A DNA stretch of 64,000 nt, from NCBI GenBank assembly GCA_958295735.1, contig OY282369.1:1286161-1350160 (forward strand), read 5' to 3'. The translations under genes were made by a program, and so were the position numbers. Each line of letters begins with the position of its first letter. Positions within the stretch are counted from its first letter, which is position 1. Below, piece by piece: positions 52,474 to 59,505 of the stretch. The DNA is from an uncultured Candidatus Cenarchaeum sp. (GTDB lineage: Archaea; Thermoproteota; Nitrososphaeria; Nitrososphaerales; Nitrosopumilaceae). The notes under the pieces were generated by a model that was given only the letters and a program-made list of their open reading frames with translations, made no database searches and was not told the origin of the DNA.

Positions 52474-54156
52474 ATGAGCAACGTCCAGGCCTCGTCAAAG
52501 GGCACCATGCCGGTGGTGTTGCTAAAGGAGGGCTCCTCGGAGACCAAGGGGCGCGACGCCCAGAAAAACAACATATCCGCATCCAAGATAATCGCCGAAA
52601 TCGTGCACTCCAGCTTGGGCCCCCGCGGCATGGACAAGATGCTGGTTGACTCTTTGGGTGACGTTACCATAACCAACGACGGCGCCACCATACTCAAGGA
52701 GATCGACGTCCAGCATCCGGCCGCCAAGATGCTCGTGGAGATATCAAAGTCAACCGACAACGAGGTGGGCGACGGCACCACCTCCGCCGTCGTCTTGGCC
52801 GGCTCCCTCTTGGAGAACGCCGAGTCGCTCCTCGCCCAGGACGTGCACCCCACGGTGATCGTCGACGGGTACAGGAAGGCGGCCAAAAAGGCCGAGGAGG
52901 CCCTCCGGGAGATAGCCGATGCGGTCTCTCCCGACGACCGTGGCATCCTCGCGAAGGTCGCCAAGACGTCCATGCAGACAAAACTGGTCAGGAAGGACTC
53001 CGACCTGCTTACCGACCTCGTGGTGCGGGCAGTCATGGCGGTGGCCGACAAGGACGGCGAGGGCCGGGCCGTCGACGTGGACGACGTGAAGGTGGAGAAA
53101 AAGGCGGGCGGCTCCGTCGGGGACTCGCGCCTCGTCGAGGGCATAGTGCTGGACAAGGAGATAGTCCACGGCGGGATGCCCAAAAGGATCGCCGATGCCA
53201 AGATCGCACTGCTCAACGCAGCGCTAGAGATCAGCAAGACCGAGACGGATGCGAAGATAAACATCTCCAACCCCCAGCAGCTAAAGTCGTTCTTGGACGA
53301 GGAGAACCGCATGCTGAAGACCATGGTGGACAAGGTGATAGCGTCCGGCGCCAACGTGGTCCTGTGCCAGAAGGGCATAGACGACATGGCCCAGCACTAC
53401 CTGGCAAAGGCCAACATACAGGCAGTCAGGCGCATAAAAGAAAGCGACCTGTCAAAGCTGGCAAAGGCCACGGGGGCCCGAATCGTGACCAACTTGGACG
53501 ACCTGTTCGAGAAGGACTTGGGCTCGGCGGCGAGCGTGGAGGAGCGCAAGATAGAGGAGGACCGCTGGGTGTTCGTGGAGGGTTGCCGCCATCCAAAGTC
53601 CGTGACCATCCTGTTGCGCGGCGGCTCGCAGCGCGTGGTGGACGAGGCCGAGAGGTCGGTGCACGATGCCGTAATGGTGGTAAAGGACGTGCTGGAGCTT
53701 CCCTCCGTGGTGGCCGGCGGCGGCGCCCCCGAGACCTACGCGGCATCGCAGGTGCGCGGCTGGTCAAAGTCGCTGGCGGGCAGGGAGCAGCTCGCGGCAG
53801 AAAAGTACGCCGACTCGCTGGAGTCCATACCGCTGGCGCTCTCCGAGAACGCGGGAATGGATCCGATTGACACCCTCACGTCCCTCAGGTCCAGGCAGCT
53901 GAAGGGCGAAAAGTGGACGGGCATCGACGTGATGAAGGCCCGCATATCCAACATGAAGGCCGGCGACATCATTGAGCCGCTGGCGGTCAAGTCGCAGGTA
54001 GTCTCCTCCGCCACCGAGGCCGCGTGCATGATACTGCGCATCGACGACGTGGTGGCCACCGCGAAATCCGCCGGCCCGCCCCCCGGGGGCGAGGGCGGAA
54101 TGGGCGGCGGCGGCATGGGCGGAATGGGCGGCGGCATGCCTGACATGGGCATGTGA
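52474..54156 (+). CDS. ths: Thermosome (group II chaperonin) subunit
   Basis: A 560-residue chaperonin. ATP-site motifs: SSLGPRGMDKMLVDSLGDVT, TNDGATILKEIDVQHPAAKM, DNEVGDGTTSAVVLAGSLL, and VVAGGGAPE. The C-terminal Gly/Met-rich tail (GGGMGGMGGGMPDMGM) projects into the cavity. It folds cytosolic proteins in an eight- or nine-membered double ring. Codon use is less extreme in GC3 than in neighbours, consistent with high expression. Confidence 0.97.
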   Translation: MSNVQASSKGTMPVVLLKEGSSETKGRDAQKNNISASKIIAEIVHSSLGPRGMDKMLVDSLGDVTITNDGATILKEIDVQHPAAKMLVEISKSTDNEVGDGTTSAVVLAGSLLENAESLLAQDVHPTVIVDGYRKAAKKAEEALREIADAVSPDDRGILAKVAKTSMQTKLVRKDSDLLTDLVVRAVMAVADKDGEGRAVDVDDVKVEKKAGGSVGDSRLVEGIVLDKEIVHGGMPKRIADAKIALLNAALEISKTETDAKINISNPQQLKSFLDEENRMLKTMVDKVIASGANVVLCQKGIDDMAQHYLAKANIQAVRRIKESDLSKLAKATGARIVTNLDDLFEKDLGSAASVEERKIEEDRWVFVEGCRHPKSVTILLRGGSQRVVDEAERSVHDAVMVVKDVLELPSVVAGGGAPETYAASQVRGWSKSLAGREQLAAEKYADSLESIPLALSENAGMDPIDTLTSLRSRQLKGEKWTGIDVMKARISNMKAGDIIEPLAVKSQVVSSATEAACMILRIDDVVATAKSAGPPPGGEGGMGGGGMGGMGGGMPDMGM

Positions 54157-54265
54157 CGGGGCCGCACGCGCGACAGATCCAGCACAACCAAGCAACTCGT
54201 TAATTTTCGGCCGCGCGCGCGGATCCGGCCGAAGCCGTTTTCGTTCGCGGCCAGGCGCCGCCGCC

Positions 54266-54350
54266 GCAGACTCTGGTCCAAACCGAAACCGCGCCCAGCA
54301 AAGCAAACCACCACCCAATCCCGCGCCCAGTTCGCAACGTACCCGAACCC
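54266..54350 (+). repeat. Dispersed repeat, family B, copy 3
   Basis: GCAGACTCTGGTCCAAACCG and AAACCGCGCCCAGCA match copies at 34219 and 57687; the right half is degraded. It lies immediately left of a family-A element. Confidence 0.65.
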
Positions 54351-54363
54351 GCGCCGCCGGCGG

Positions 54364-54454
54364 TATGAGGTCACGTACCCGCCAATCACAGGCGTGAAAA
54401 CGCCTTTCGCCGATCCAGGTTCGCGCGCGAGGAGCGGGGGGTGCTGACCTCGTA
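54364..54454 (+). mobile_element. MITE-like repeat, family A, copy 4
   Basis: A 91-bp element with ends TATGAGGTCACGTACC and GGGGTGCTGACCTCGTA and a CAGGCGTGAAAACGCC core. It is flanked by 10-bp direct repeats CCGCCGGCGG/CCGCCGGCGC (54354-54363 and 54455-54464, 9 of 10 identical). Its right end matches the terminal bases of the IS66-type element. Confidence 0.75.
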
Positions 54455-54503
54455 CCGCCGGCGCACTCAAAAGTTTATTTGGCTACCGCCCGCCGCCAGG
54501 CGG

Positions 54504-54788
54504 TTGGCCGAGGGACAGATTGTCGGAAGGCTCGCGGGCGGCGCGAAGTACGCCTACTTGGGCGTATTCTTCGTGCTGCTGGCGGGGTTCTTCCATCCCC
54601 TCGTGTCGGGGGCCAGCTTTGAAGGGGTAGTAGCGGGGACGCTGGTGCTCGCGCTGGGCTTGGGCGGGGCGATCCTCGTGTACAAGGCATCCACGGCGAA
54701 CAGTGGCCGCGGGACGTACTTCGGGGCGGGGTTCGGCCTGATGGCGCTGTCCCTGACGTTCATACTGCTGCTCACGGGCAGGTTCTGA
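54504..54788 (+). CDS. Small membrane protein (94 aa), unknown function
   Basis: The TTG at 54504 (MAEGQIVGRLAGGAKYAYLG) follows a GTTTATTTGG box (54473-54482). Three hydrophobic helices: YLGVFFVLLAGFFHPLV, VVAGTLVLALGLGGAILVY and GFGLMALSLTFILLL. No known motif. An upstream in-frame ATG at 54441 lies in the family-A element and is rejected. Confidence 0.75.
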   Translation: MAEGQIVGRLAGGAKYAYLGVFFVLLAGFFHPLVSGASFEGVVAGTLVLALGLGGAILVYKASTANSGRGTYFGAGFGLMALSLTFILLLTGRF

Positions 54789-54889
54789 GCCCGCGGCTTT
54801 TTCCCCGCGCGGCGCTCCGCGCCGCCCGCGGGCCCGTCCCCGCCACCCGACAAAGTGCGGGCAGATCCTGCGGGCGGAGCCCGCCCCCG

Positions 54890-56350
54890 CTACACGTCAA
54901 AGTACAGGTAGAACTCGTGCGGGTGGGGCCTGCTGGCTATCTCCTTCTGGTCGCGGCGCCCCAGTTCCACGAGCCTTTCCACCACGTCGCCGGGGAATAT
55001 GGGCGCCAAGAACTTCCTGTCGCTCTCTATCTCGTCCAGCGCCTCGCCCAAGCTGGCCGGCAGGACGCCGATGTCCCTCTTTTTCCTCTCGGCCTTGGTC
55101 ATCTTGAAGATGTCCTCCTGCACCTGGTCGCCCGGATCGATCTTCTTCTTCAGGCCGTCCAGGCCGGCGGCCAGCACCGAGGAGAATACCATGTAGGGGT
55201 TGGCGGAGGGATCCGGGGCGCGGAACTCCAGCCGCTTGAGGACGGCGTAGCCGGCCCCCTTGAAGTGCCTCGGGACCCTGACTATCGCCGAGCGGTTGCT
55301 GCCGCTCCAGGCCACGTATACGGGCGCCTCGTAGCCGGGGACCAGCCTGTGGTACGAGTTGGTGGTCGGGTTGGATATGGCGCACAGGGCCCTCGCGTGG
55401 GCCAGTATGCCGCCGCAAAAGTAGCGCCCCGCCTGGCTGAGCTCCATGTCGGCATCGGGATCGAAGAAGGCGTTCTTCTTGCCCCGCCACAGGCTCACGT
55501 TGGTGTGCATGCCGGACCCCGAATCCATGGAGATCGGCTTGGGCATCATGGTGGCGATCTTGCCGTACTTTTTCGCGATATTGCGCACGACGAACTTGTA
55601 CGACTGGGTCGAGTCGGCCGCGTTCGTCAGGTAGTCGTACCGGATGTCTATCTCGCACTGGCCGGCGGTGGCCACCTCGTGGTGGTGGTTGTCGCACAGT
55701 ATGCCGAAGCTCTCGCTGAGTACGTTGACGCACTCGTTCCGGAACGGCGTGAGCGTGTCCGAGGGGGTGCTCGGGTAGTAGCCCTCCTGCAGCCCCATGG
55801 GGTAGCCGGAGCCCTTTTGGCTCCAGGGCGCCTCGTCGGACTCTATGGCGTACGACTGCCCCTTGTACGGCGTCAGGACGTCCCAGTGGACCTTGTCGAA
55901 CACGAAGAACTCCACCTCCGGCCCCCAGGCGCTGAAGTCGAACCCGGCCGACTTGACGGACTTTTCCGCCCCCTGCGCTATTCCCCTCGGGTCCCGCTCC
56001 AGCCTCCCGCGGTCCTCGCCCCAATAGACGTCGCACAGCAGCCGGGCCGTCTTGTTCTCCTCGTACCAGGGCACCACCGCGAACGTGTTGGGGTCGGGCT
56101 TGAGCACCAGGTCGGAGTCGTCGATGCTGGTAAAGCCCACTATGGACGAGCCGTCGAGCTTTGGCAACCCGTCCCGCATCTGCTCCGGGGTGAAGGTGTT
56201 GGCCGATATGGTGGTGTGGTGGAAGCGGCCGGTCAGGCCGGTGAACTGGAGGTCTATGAACCGGATTCCCTCGTGCTGTATCATTGAAAACACCTCGTCT
56301 GCCGAATACTTTAGCTCCAGCGGCTTGCCGTGGCTGACTTTGTAGGGCAC
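54890..56350 (-). CDS. glnA: Glutamine synthetase
   Basis: A 486-residue type I GS that assimilates ammonia into glutamine, linking urease-derived ammonia to biosynthesis. Motifs: DSSIVGFTSIDDSDLVLKPD, GPEVEFFVFDKVHWDVLTPY, FGILCDNHHHEVATAGQCEI, GSGMHTNVSLWRGKKNAFFD, and NPTTNSYHRLVPGYEAPVYV. The tyrosine of an adenylylation-type loop is not obvious. GTG 56350 (MPYKVSHGKPLELKYSADEV) is preceded by a CTTAAATGG box 28-36 bp upstream. Confidence 0.96.
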   Translation of the reverse strand: MPYKVSHGKPLELKYSADEVFSMIQHEGIRFIDLQFTGLTGRFHHTTISANTFTPEQMRDGLPKLDGSSIVGFTSIDDSDLVLKPDPNTFAVVPWYEENKTARLLCDVYWGEDRGRLERDPRGIAQGAEKSVKSAGFDFSAWGPEVEFFVFDKVHWDVLTPYKGQSYAIESDEAPWSQKGSGYPMGLQEGYYPSTPSDTLTPFRNECVNVLSESFGILCDNHHHEVATAGQCEIDIRYDYLTNAADSTQSYKFVVRNIAKKYGKIATMMPKPISMDSGSGMHTNVSLWRGKKNAFFDPDADMELSQAGRYFCGGILAHARALCAISNPTTNSYHRLVPGYEAPVYVAWSGSNRSAIVRVPRHFKGAGYAVLKRLEFRAPDPSANPYMVFSSVLAAGLDGLKKKIDPGDQVQEDIFKMTKAERKKRDIGVLPASLGEALDEIESDRKFLAPIFPGDVVERLVELGRRDQKEIASRPHPHEFYLYFDV

Positions 56351-56375
56351 CTGTGCGGGGCAACACAAATACCCA

Positions 56376-56386
56376 CCATTTAAGGA
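56376..56386. promoter_or_regulatory. Shared TATA region of glnA and the divergent GINS gene
   Basis: ACCATTTAAGG reads CCTTAAATGG toward glnA and CATTTAAGG toward the GINS gene at 56405. One 11-bp A/T core seems to serve both directions. Confidence 0.6.
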
Positions 56387-56404
56387 TTGGTTGCGGGGGG
56401 AGCG

Positions 56405-56974
56405 GTGGCGGCGGATATCGGCATGGGCGCGTTGCACGGGGCGGTAGCCAGGGAGGCCGACAACGATGCGATCCAGGAGCTCGACCCCGAGTTTTACCGG
56501 TCCGCGGCCGAGTTCCTGGGCAGGCTGGGCCGCGCGCGGTACGACGGGCCGGCCGACGCGATCAACGCGGCGGCGGCCTCGCTGGCCTCCTCGCTGGCCT
56601 CGTTGCTGCTGGACATGCGGCTGGAAAAGGCCGGGCGGCGCGGGGGCGCCCCGCGGCCCGCGGCGGGCCTGGCGCGCCTGCTTGACGAGGAGAAGTTCAT
56701 CCTGGACGCCGGCGCGGCGGAGGAGGAACGGCGCGCGCAGGTGCTGGGCGCGATGCGGGGGGGCCGGTCGCTGCTCCTCGCGGCGGCGGCGCGCCGGCAC
56801 AAGGCCGACACGTCCACGGTCCTGTTCCTGCGGGACACCGACCGGCTCGTCGGCGCGGACATGAGGAGGTACGGCCCGTTCCGCGCCGAGGAGATCGCGA
56901 CGGTCCCGCGCGAGAACGCGCAGGCGCTCGTGGCCAAGGGGATGGCCGCGCGCGTGGAGTGGTGGGGCGGCTAG
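56405..56974 (+). CDS. GINS complex subunit (Gins51-like)
   Basis: A 189-residue replication factor of the CMG helicase. The helical A domain is ELDPEFYRSAAEFLGRLGRA and LASLLLDMRLEKAG. The C-terminal B domain TVLFLRDTDRLVGADMRRYG and PRENAQALVAKGMAARVEWW matches archaeal Gins15/51 (F.G.D...YGPF...D...LP..NA..L...G). GTG 56405 is chosen from promoter spacing. Its position beside the PolD, Cdc6 and oriC genes is consistent. Confidence 0.87.
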   Translation: MAADIGMGALHGAVAREADNDAIQELDPEFYRSAAEFLGRLGRARYDGPADAINAAAASLASSLASLLLDMRLEKAGRRGGAPRPAAGLARLLDEEKFILDAGAAEEERRAQVLGAMRGGRSLLLAAAARRHKADTSTVLFLRDTDRLVGADMRRYGPFRAEEIATVPRENAQALVAKGMAARVEWWGG

Positions 56975-56992
56975 CCGGGGGCGCGCAGGAAC

Positions 56993-57271
56993 GTGTCGCA
57001 CCTGGACGTCGACGTGATCGACTTTTTGCTGCTTACCGTATACCCCGTGGCGGGGCTGTTCCTGGTGGAGGTTGCCTCGCGCGCGGCCGGCCTGGCGGCG
57101 TGGACGAAGCTCGCCGCGCAGGGGGCCGTGTCGGCCGGGTTCGCGGTGGCGTACGTCACGCTGATCACCGCCCACTGGATGACGTCGATCGTGCTGGCCG
57201 CGCTCGCCGCCGCGCTGTTCTTCCAGGCGCGCCGGTCGTGGCTGGACCCCGCAAAGAGCCAGCAGTACTGA
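56993..57271 (+). CDS. Small membrane protein (92 aa), unknown function
   Basis: GTG 56993 starts 18 bp after the GINS stop, so it is probably co-transcribed. Helices: VIDFLLLTVYPVAGLFLVEV, GAVSAGFAVAYVTLITA and SIVLAALAAALFFQ. The C-terminal tail RRSWLDPAKSQQY is probably cytoplasmic. No family recognised. Confidence 0.75.
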   Translation: MSHLDVDVIDFLLLTVYPVAGLFLVEVASRAAGLAAWTKLAAQGAVSAGFAVAYVTLITAHWMTSIVLAALAAALFFQARRSWLDPAKSQQY

Positions 57272-57499
57272 TCAGCCCTTGAACCTTCCGAACACCCGCC
57301 TGAGCAGGCTTGGCCTGTCGCGCCCCCCGTCCCTGACGACCTTCCTCTCGCCGAACCTGCTCGCCCTTATCTGCGTCAGCCTCACGCACCTGTGGTCCTC
57401 GGGAAGCCGGTGCTCGGCGCAGAACGGGTCCCTGCAATAGCTGCACTCGAAGGGCAAGTCGGTGTCGTCGCCGCAGTACGCGCACCTTTCCAGCTTCAC
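57272..57499 (-). CDS. AN1-type zinc finger protein
   Basis: A 75-residue protein from GTG 57499 with a TTTATTACG box about 21-29 bp upstream. The Cys/His pattern CAYCGDDTDLPFECSYCRDP, then FCAEHRLPEDHRC, matches AN1 zinc fingers. The basic tail (RDRPSLLRRVFGRFKG) may bind nucleic acid or membrane. Its stop abuts the convergent membrane-protein stop. Confidence 0.88.
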   Translation of the reverse strand: MKLERCAYCGDDTDLPFECSYCRDPFCAEHRLPEDHRCVRLTQIRASRFGERKVVRDGGRDRPSLLRRVFGRFKG

Positions 57500-57823
57500 G
57501 CGGGTGATCCCGCACGCGCTCGTAATAAAGTATCGTTGGATGCGGGGCGGTCCCCGCCGGCCCGGGATGCGGGCGGGCGGCCCCGCCCCGGCGGCCGCCG
57601 CCCCGCCCCGCCGCCGCGGATCCGGATCGGCGAGGCCGCTTTTGCGCTCCCGCCCCGCGGGCGCGCGGCCCCGCGCCGGGGGCCGGTGCAGGCTTGCGCC
57701 CAAACCGGAACCGCGCCCGGCGGCAACAAACCGCCCCCGACCCCGCGCCTGGGTCACGACGGACGCAAGTCTACGCCCGGGCCGCTGCCAACCTTTTTAG
57801 AGATCCGCGCGGGGCCCGGCGCG
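57500..57823. other. Intergenic region with repeat family B copy 4
   Basis: Apart from the AN1 promoter (57521-57529), a GC-rich stretch containing GATCCGGATCGGCGAGGCCG (similar to the repeat at 18961 and to the family-A core), family B at 57687-57774, and the SDR promoter (CTTTTTAG, 57793-57800), no gene is seen. Confidence 0.55.
57687..57774 (+). repeat. Dispersed repeat, family B, copy 4
   Basis: Ends TGCAGGCTTGCGCCC and GGACGCAAGTCTACG; interior CAAACCGGAACCGCGCC and GGCAACAAACCGCCCC. No family-A copy is adjacent here. Confidence 0.75.
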
Positions 57824-58615
57824 GTGGAGCAGGCGGACGGGGCGGCGGCCGGGGGAAAGGCGCGCGATCAGGCGGAACTGGAGGGAAAGGTGGCCGTGGT
57901 CACGGGGGCCAGCAGCGGGATAGGGCGGGCCACCGCGCTGGAGCTCGCGCGCTGCGGCGCCAGGGTGGCGATCTGCGCCAGGCGGACGGACAGGCTGGAC
58001 GCGCTCGCGGCCGAGATCGGGGGGGCCGGCGGCCTGGCGCACGCGGGATACCTGGACGTGACGCAGCGCGAGCAGTGCGCGTCCTTCATGGCCGGCGTCG
58101 TGGAAAAGTGGGGAGGGATAGACATACTCGTGAACAACGCGGGACTCATGCCGCTCAGCTTTTTCAAGAACCTCAAGGTGGACGAGTGGGACAGGATGGT
58201 GGACGTGAACATAAAGGGCGTCCTGTACTGCACGGCCGCCGTGATCGGCCACATGGCGGAGAAGGGCTCGGGCCACATTGTCAACGTGTCCTCGGTGGCA
58301 GGCAGGATCGTGTTCCCGTCCGGCAGCGTCTACTGCGCCACGAAGCACGCGGTGACCGCGCTGAGCGAGGGGCTCCGCCAGGAGTTCAGCGCCCGCGCGG
58401 GGATCCGCGTCACGTCCATAGAGCCCGGCGCGGTCGACACCGAGCTGAGCTCCACCATAACCGACGAGTCGCTCTCGGGATTCGTGGACAGCATCAAAAA
58501 GGCCGGCGTGCTCGCCGCGGAGGACATTGCGAGGACAGTCCGGTTCGCCGTCGCGTCTCCTGCCCACGTCAACGTCAACGAGATACTGGTGAGGCCCGTA
58601 TCCCAGGAGCGCTAG
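57824..58615 (+). CDS. Short-chain dehydrogenase/reductase
   Basis: A 263-residue classical SDR: VAVVTGASSGIGRATALELA (cofactor site), IDILVNNAGLMPLSFFKNLK, HIVNVSSVAGRIVFPSGSVY with catalytic Ser and the YCATKHAVTALSEGL YxxxK. An Arg-containing strand (AICARRTDRL) suggests NADP preference. GTG 57824 is supported by CTTTTTAG 24-31 bp upstream. The first ~25 residues are an Ala/Gly extension. Substrate unknown. Confidence 0.92.
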   Translation: MEQADGAAAGGKARDQAELEGKVAVVTGASSGIGRATALELARCGARVAICARRTDRLDALAAEIGGAGGLAHAGYLDVTQREQCASFMAGVVEKWGGIDILVNNAGLMPLSFFKNLKVDEWDRMVDVNIKGVLYCTAAVIGHMAEKGSGHIVNVSSVAGRIVFPSGSVYCATKHAVTALSEGLRQEFSARAGIRVTSIEPGAVDTELSSTITDESLSGFVDSIKKAGVLAAEDIARTVRFAVASPAHVNVNEILVRPVSQER

Positions 58616-58829
58616 CGCCGGCCGGCCGCGCGCCGCGGCGGGACGATCCTCCCGCCCCGCGGCCTCCATTCCGGGCGCGAACGGCCGGCGCCGGGGGCCG
58701 AAAATGCGTCCGCGCGCCAGGCCGGAGGGGGGCGCGTGCCGTTGCCGGGCGCGGCCGCGGTTTTTGCCCGGGCCTGCGCGGCGGGGCGATCCAACGGTTT
58801 AATAATTTCGGCCGGGCGAGCGCGTGCGA

Positions 58830-58904
58830 GGGGCCGTCGTCTAGCTTGGCTATGATGCTAGCCTGGGGTGCTAGAGGTCGCAGGTTCAAATCCTGCCGGT
58901 CCCA
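58830..58904 (+). tRNA. tRNA-Pro (anticodon GGG)
   Basis: The sequence GGGGCCGTCGTCTAGCTTGG ... folds as a tRNA: acceptor GGGGCCG with CGGTCCC (one G-T pair), anticodon stem CTAGC/GCTAG with loop CTGGGGT (anticodon GGG), T arm GCAGG-TTCAAAT-CCTGC, discriminator A. It resembles archaeal tRNA-Pro. No intron at the usual 37/38 site and no encoded CCA. TTTAATAATTT (58798-58808) is the probable TATA box. Confidence 0.92.
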
Positions 58905-58994
58905 CCTTCTGGGCGGAACGCTCCCGAGCGCCGGCCGGAATGCGTGGGACGCGCGCTAGAAATCAACATATACCGGAGGCCGGCGCCGCCCGCC

Positions 58995-59069
58995 ATGGGC
59001 CTCAGGGATCGCCTCAAGAAATACTGCGTGGTAAAGAAGGTCAGGGACTCGGCCGAGCAGGGCGGGTAG
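58995..59069 (+). CDS. 24-residue small protein, leader of the 59076 gene
   Basis: ATG 58995 gives MGLRDRLKKYCVVKKVRDSA ... EQGG. An ACATATACC box lies 21-29 bp upstream, so this ORF sits exactly where a leaderless start is expected. It ends six bases before the start of the next gene. Basic, with one Cys. It could be a true microprotein or a leader peptide controlling the downstream gene. Confidence 0.55.
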   Translation: MGLRDRLKKYCVVKKVRDSAEQGG

Positions 59070-59075
59070 GTAAGG

Positions 59076-59378
59076 ATGGCCGCCGAGGACGAGCCCAAGT
59101 ACGTCTTTGCGACTCTGAAGATGCCCGACGGCAAGGAGTACGAGGTGCCCCTTCCCGCCAAGGTCTTCAGCACCGGCCGCAGGGGGTTCTACGGCCAGAT
59201 TCCCCCCATGGCGTACGGCGGCGACGTGTACGGCGGGCAGATCCAGATCTGGAAAAAAAGCGACAAAAAGGACGAGGAGACCGCTGCCCCCGAGCCCCGG
59301 GCCGGCGACGGCTCCCCGGAAACGGGCGGCAAAAAGGACGACGGGGCCGCCGACCCCGATCCCGCGCCGCCGGCCTAG
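59076..59378 (+). CDS. Hypothetical small protein (100 aa) with acidic tail
   Basis: Residues 1-60 look folded (YVFATLKMPDGKEYEVPLPA, KVFSTGRRGFYGQIPPMAYG, YGGQIQIWKKSDKKDEE). Residues 61-100 are an acidic, Pro/Gly-rich tail, probably disordered. Not recognised; seems to be in a two-gene unit with the 24-residue ORF. Confidence 0.72.
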   Translation: MAAEDEPKYVFATLKMPDGKEYEVPLPAKVFSTGRRGFYGQIPPMAYGGDVYGGQIQIWKKSDKKDEETAAPEPRAGDGSPETGGKKDDGAADPDPAPPA

Positions 59379-59401
59379 CCGCCCGCCGGCATTCGATGCC
59401 G

Positions 59402-59505
59402 CCTCCGGGTCCCGCAGGACGAAGCCGGCCTAGCTTGCGGTTGCGCGGAAACGGCGCCCCCCGGGCGCGCTTCCTCCAGGTCCCGCGGGACGAAGCCGGC
59501 CTAGC
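59402..59505. repeat. Spaced direct repeat, 33 bp twice (2 mismatches), 38-bp spacer resembling the 52-kb repeat
   Basis: Copies at 59402-59434 and 59473-59505 (core GACGAAGCCGGCCTAGC) have a 71-bp step. The spacer 59435-59472 holds TTGCGCGGAAACGGCGCCCC and matches the 32-bp repeat of the 52231 array at 29 of 32 positions. The second copy overlaps the stop of the kinase-glycosylase gene. Confidence 0.9.

Noticed and set aside
54441-54503. Longer start (ATG 54441) for the small membrane protein
   Set aside because: The extra residues come from the MITE-like element, and the TATA box lies downstream of that ATG.
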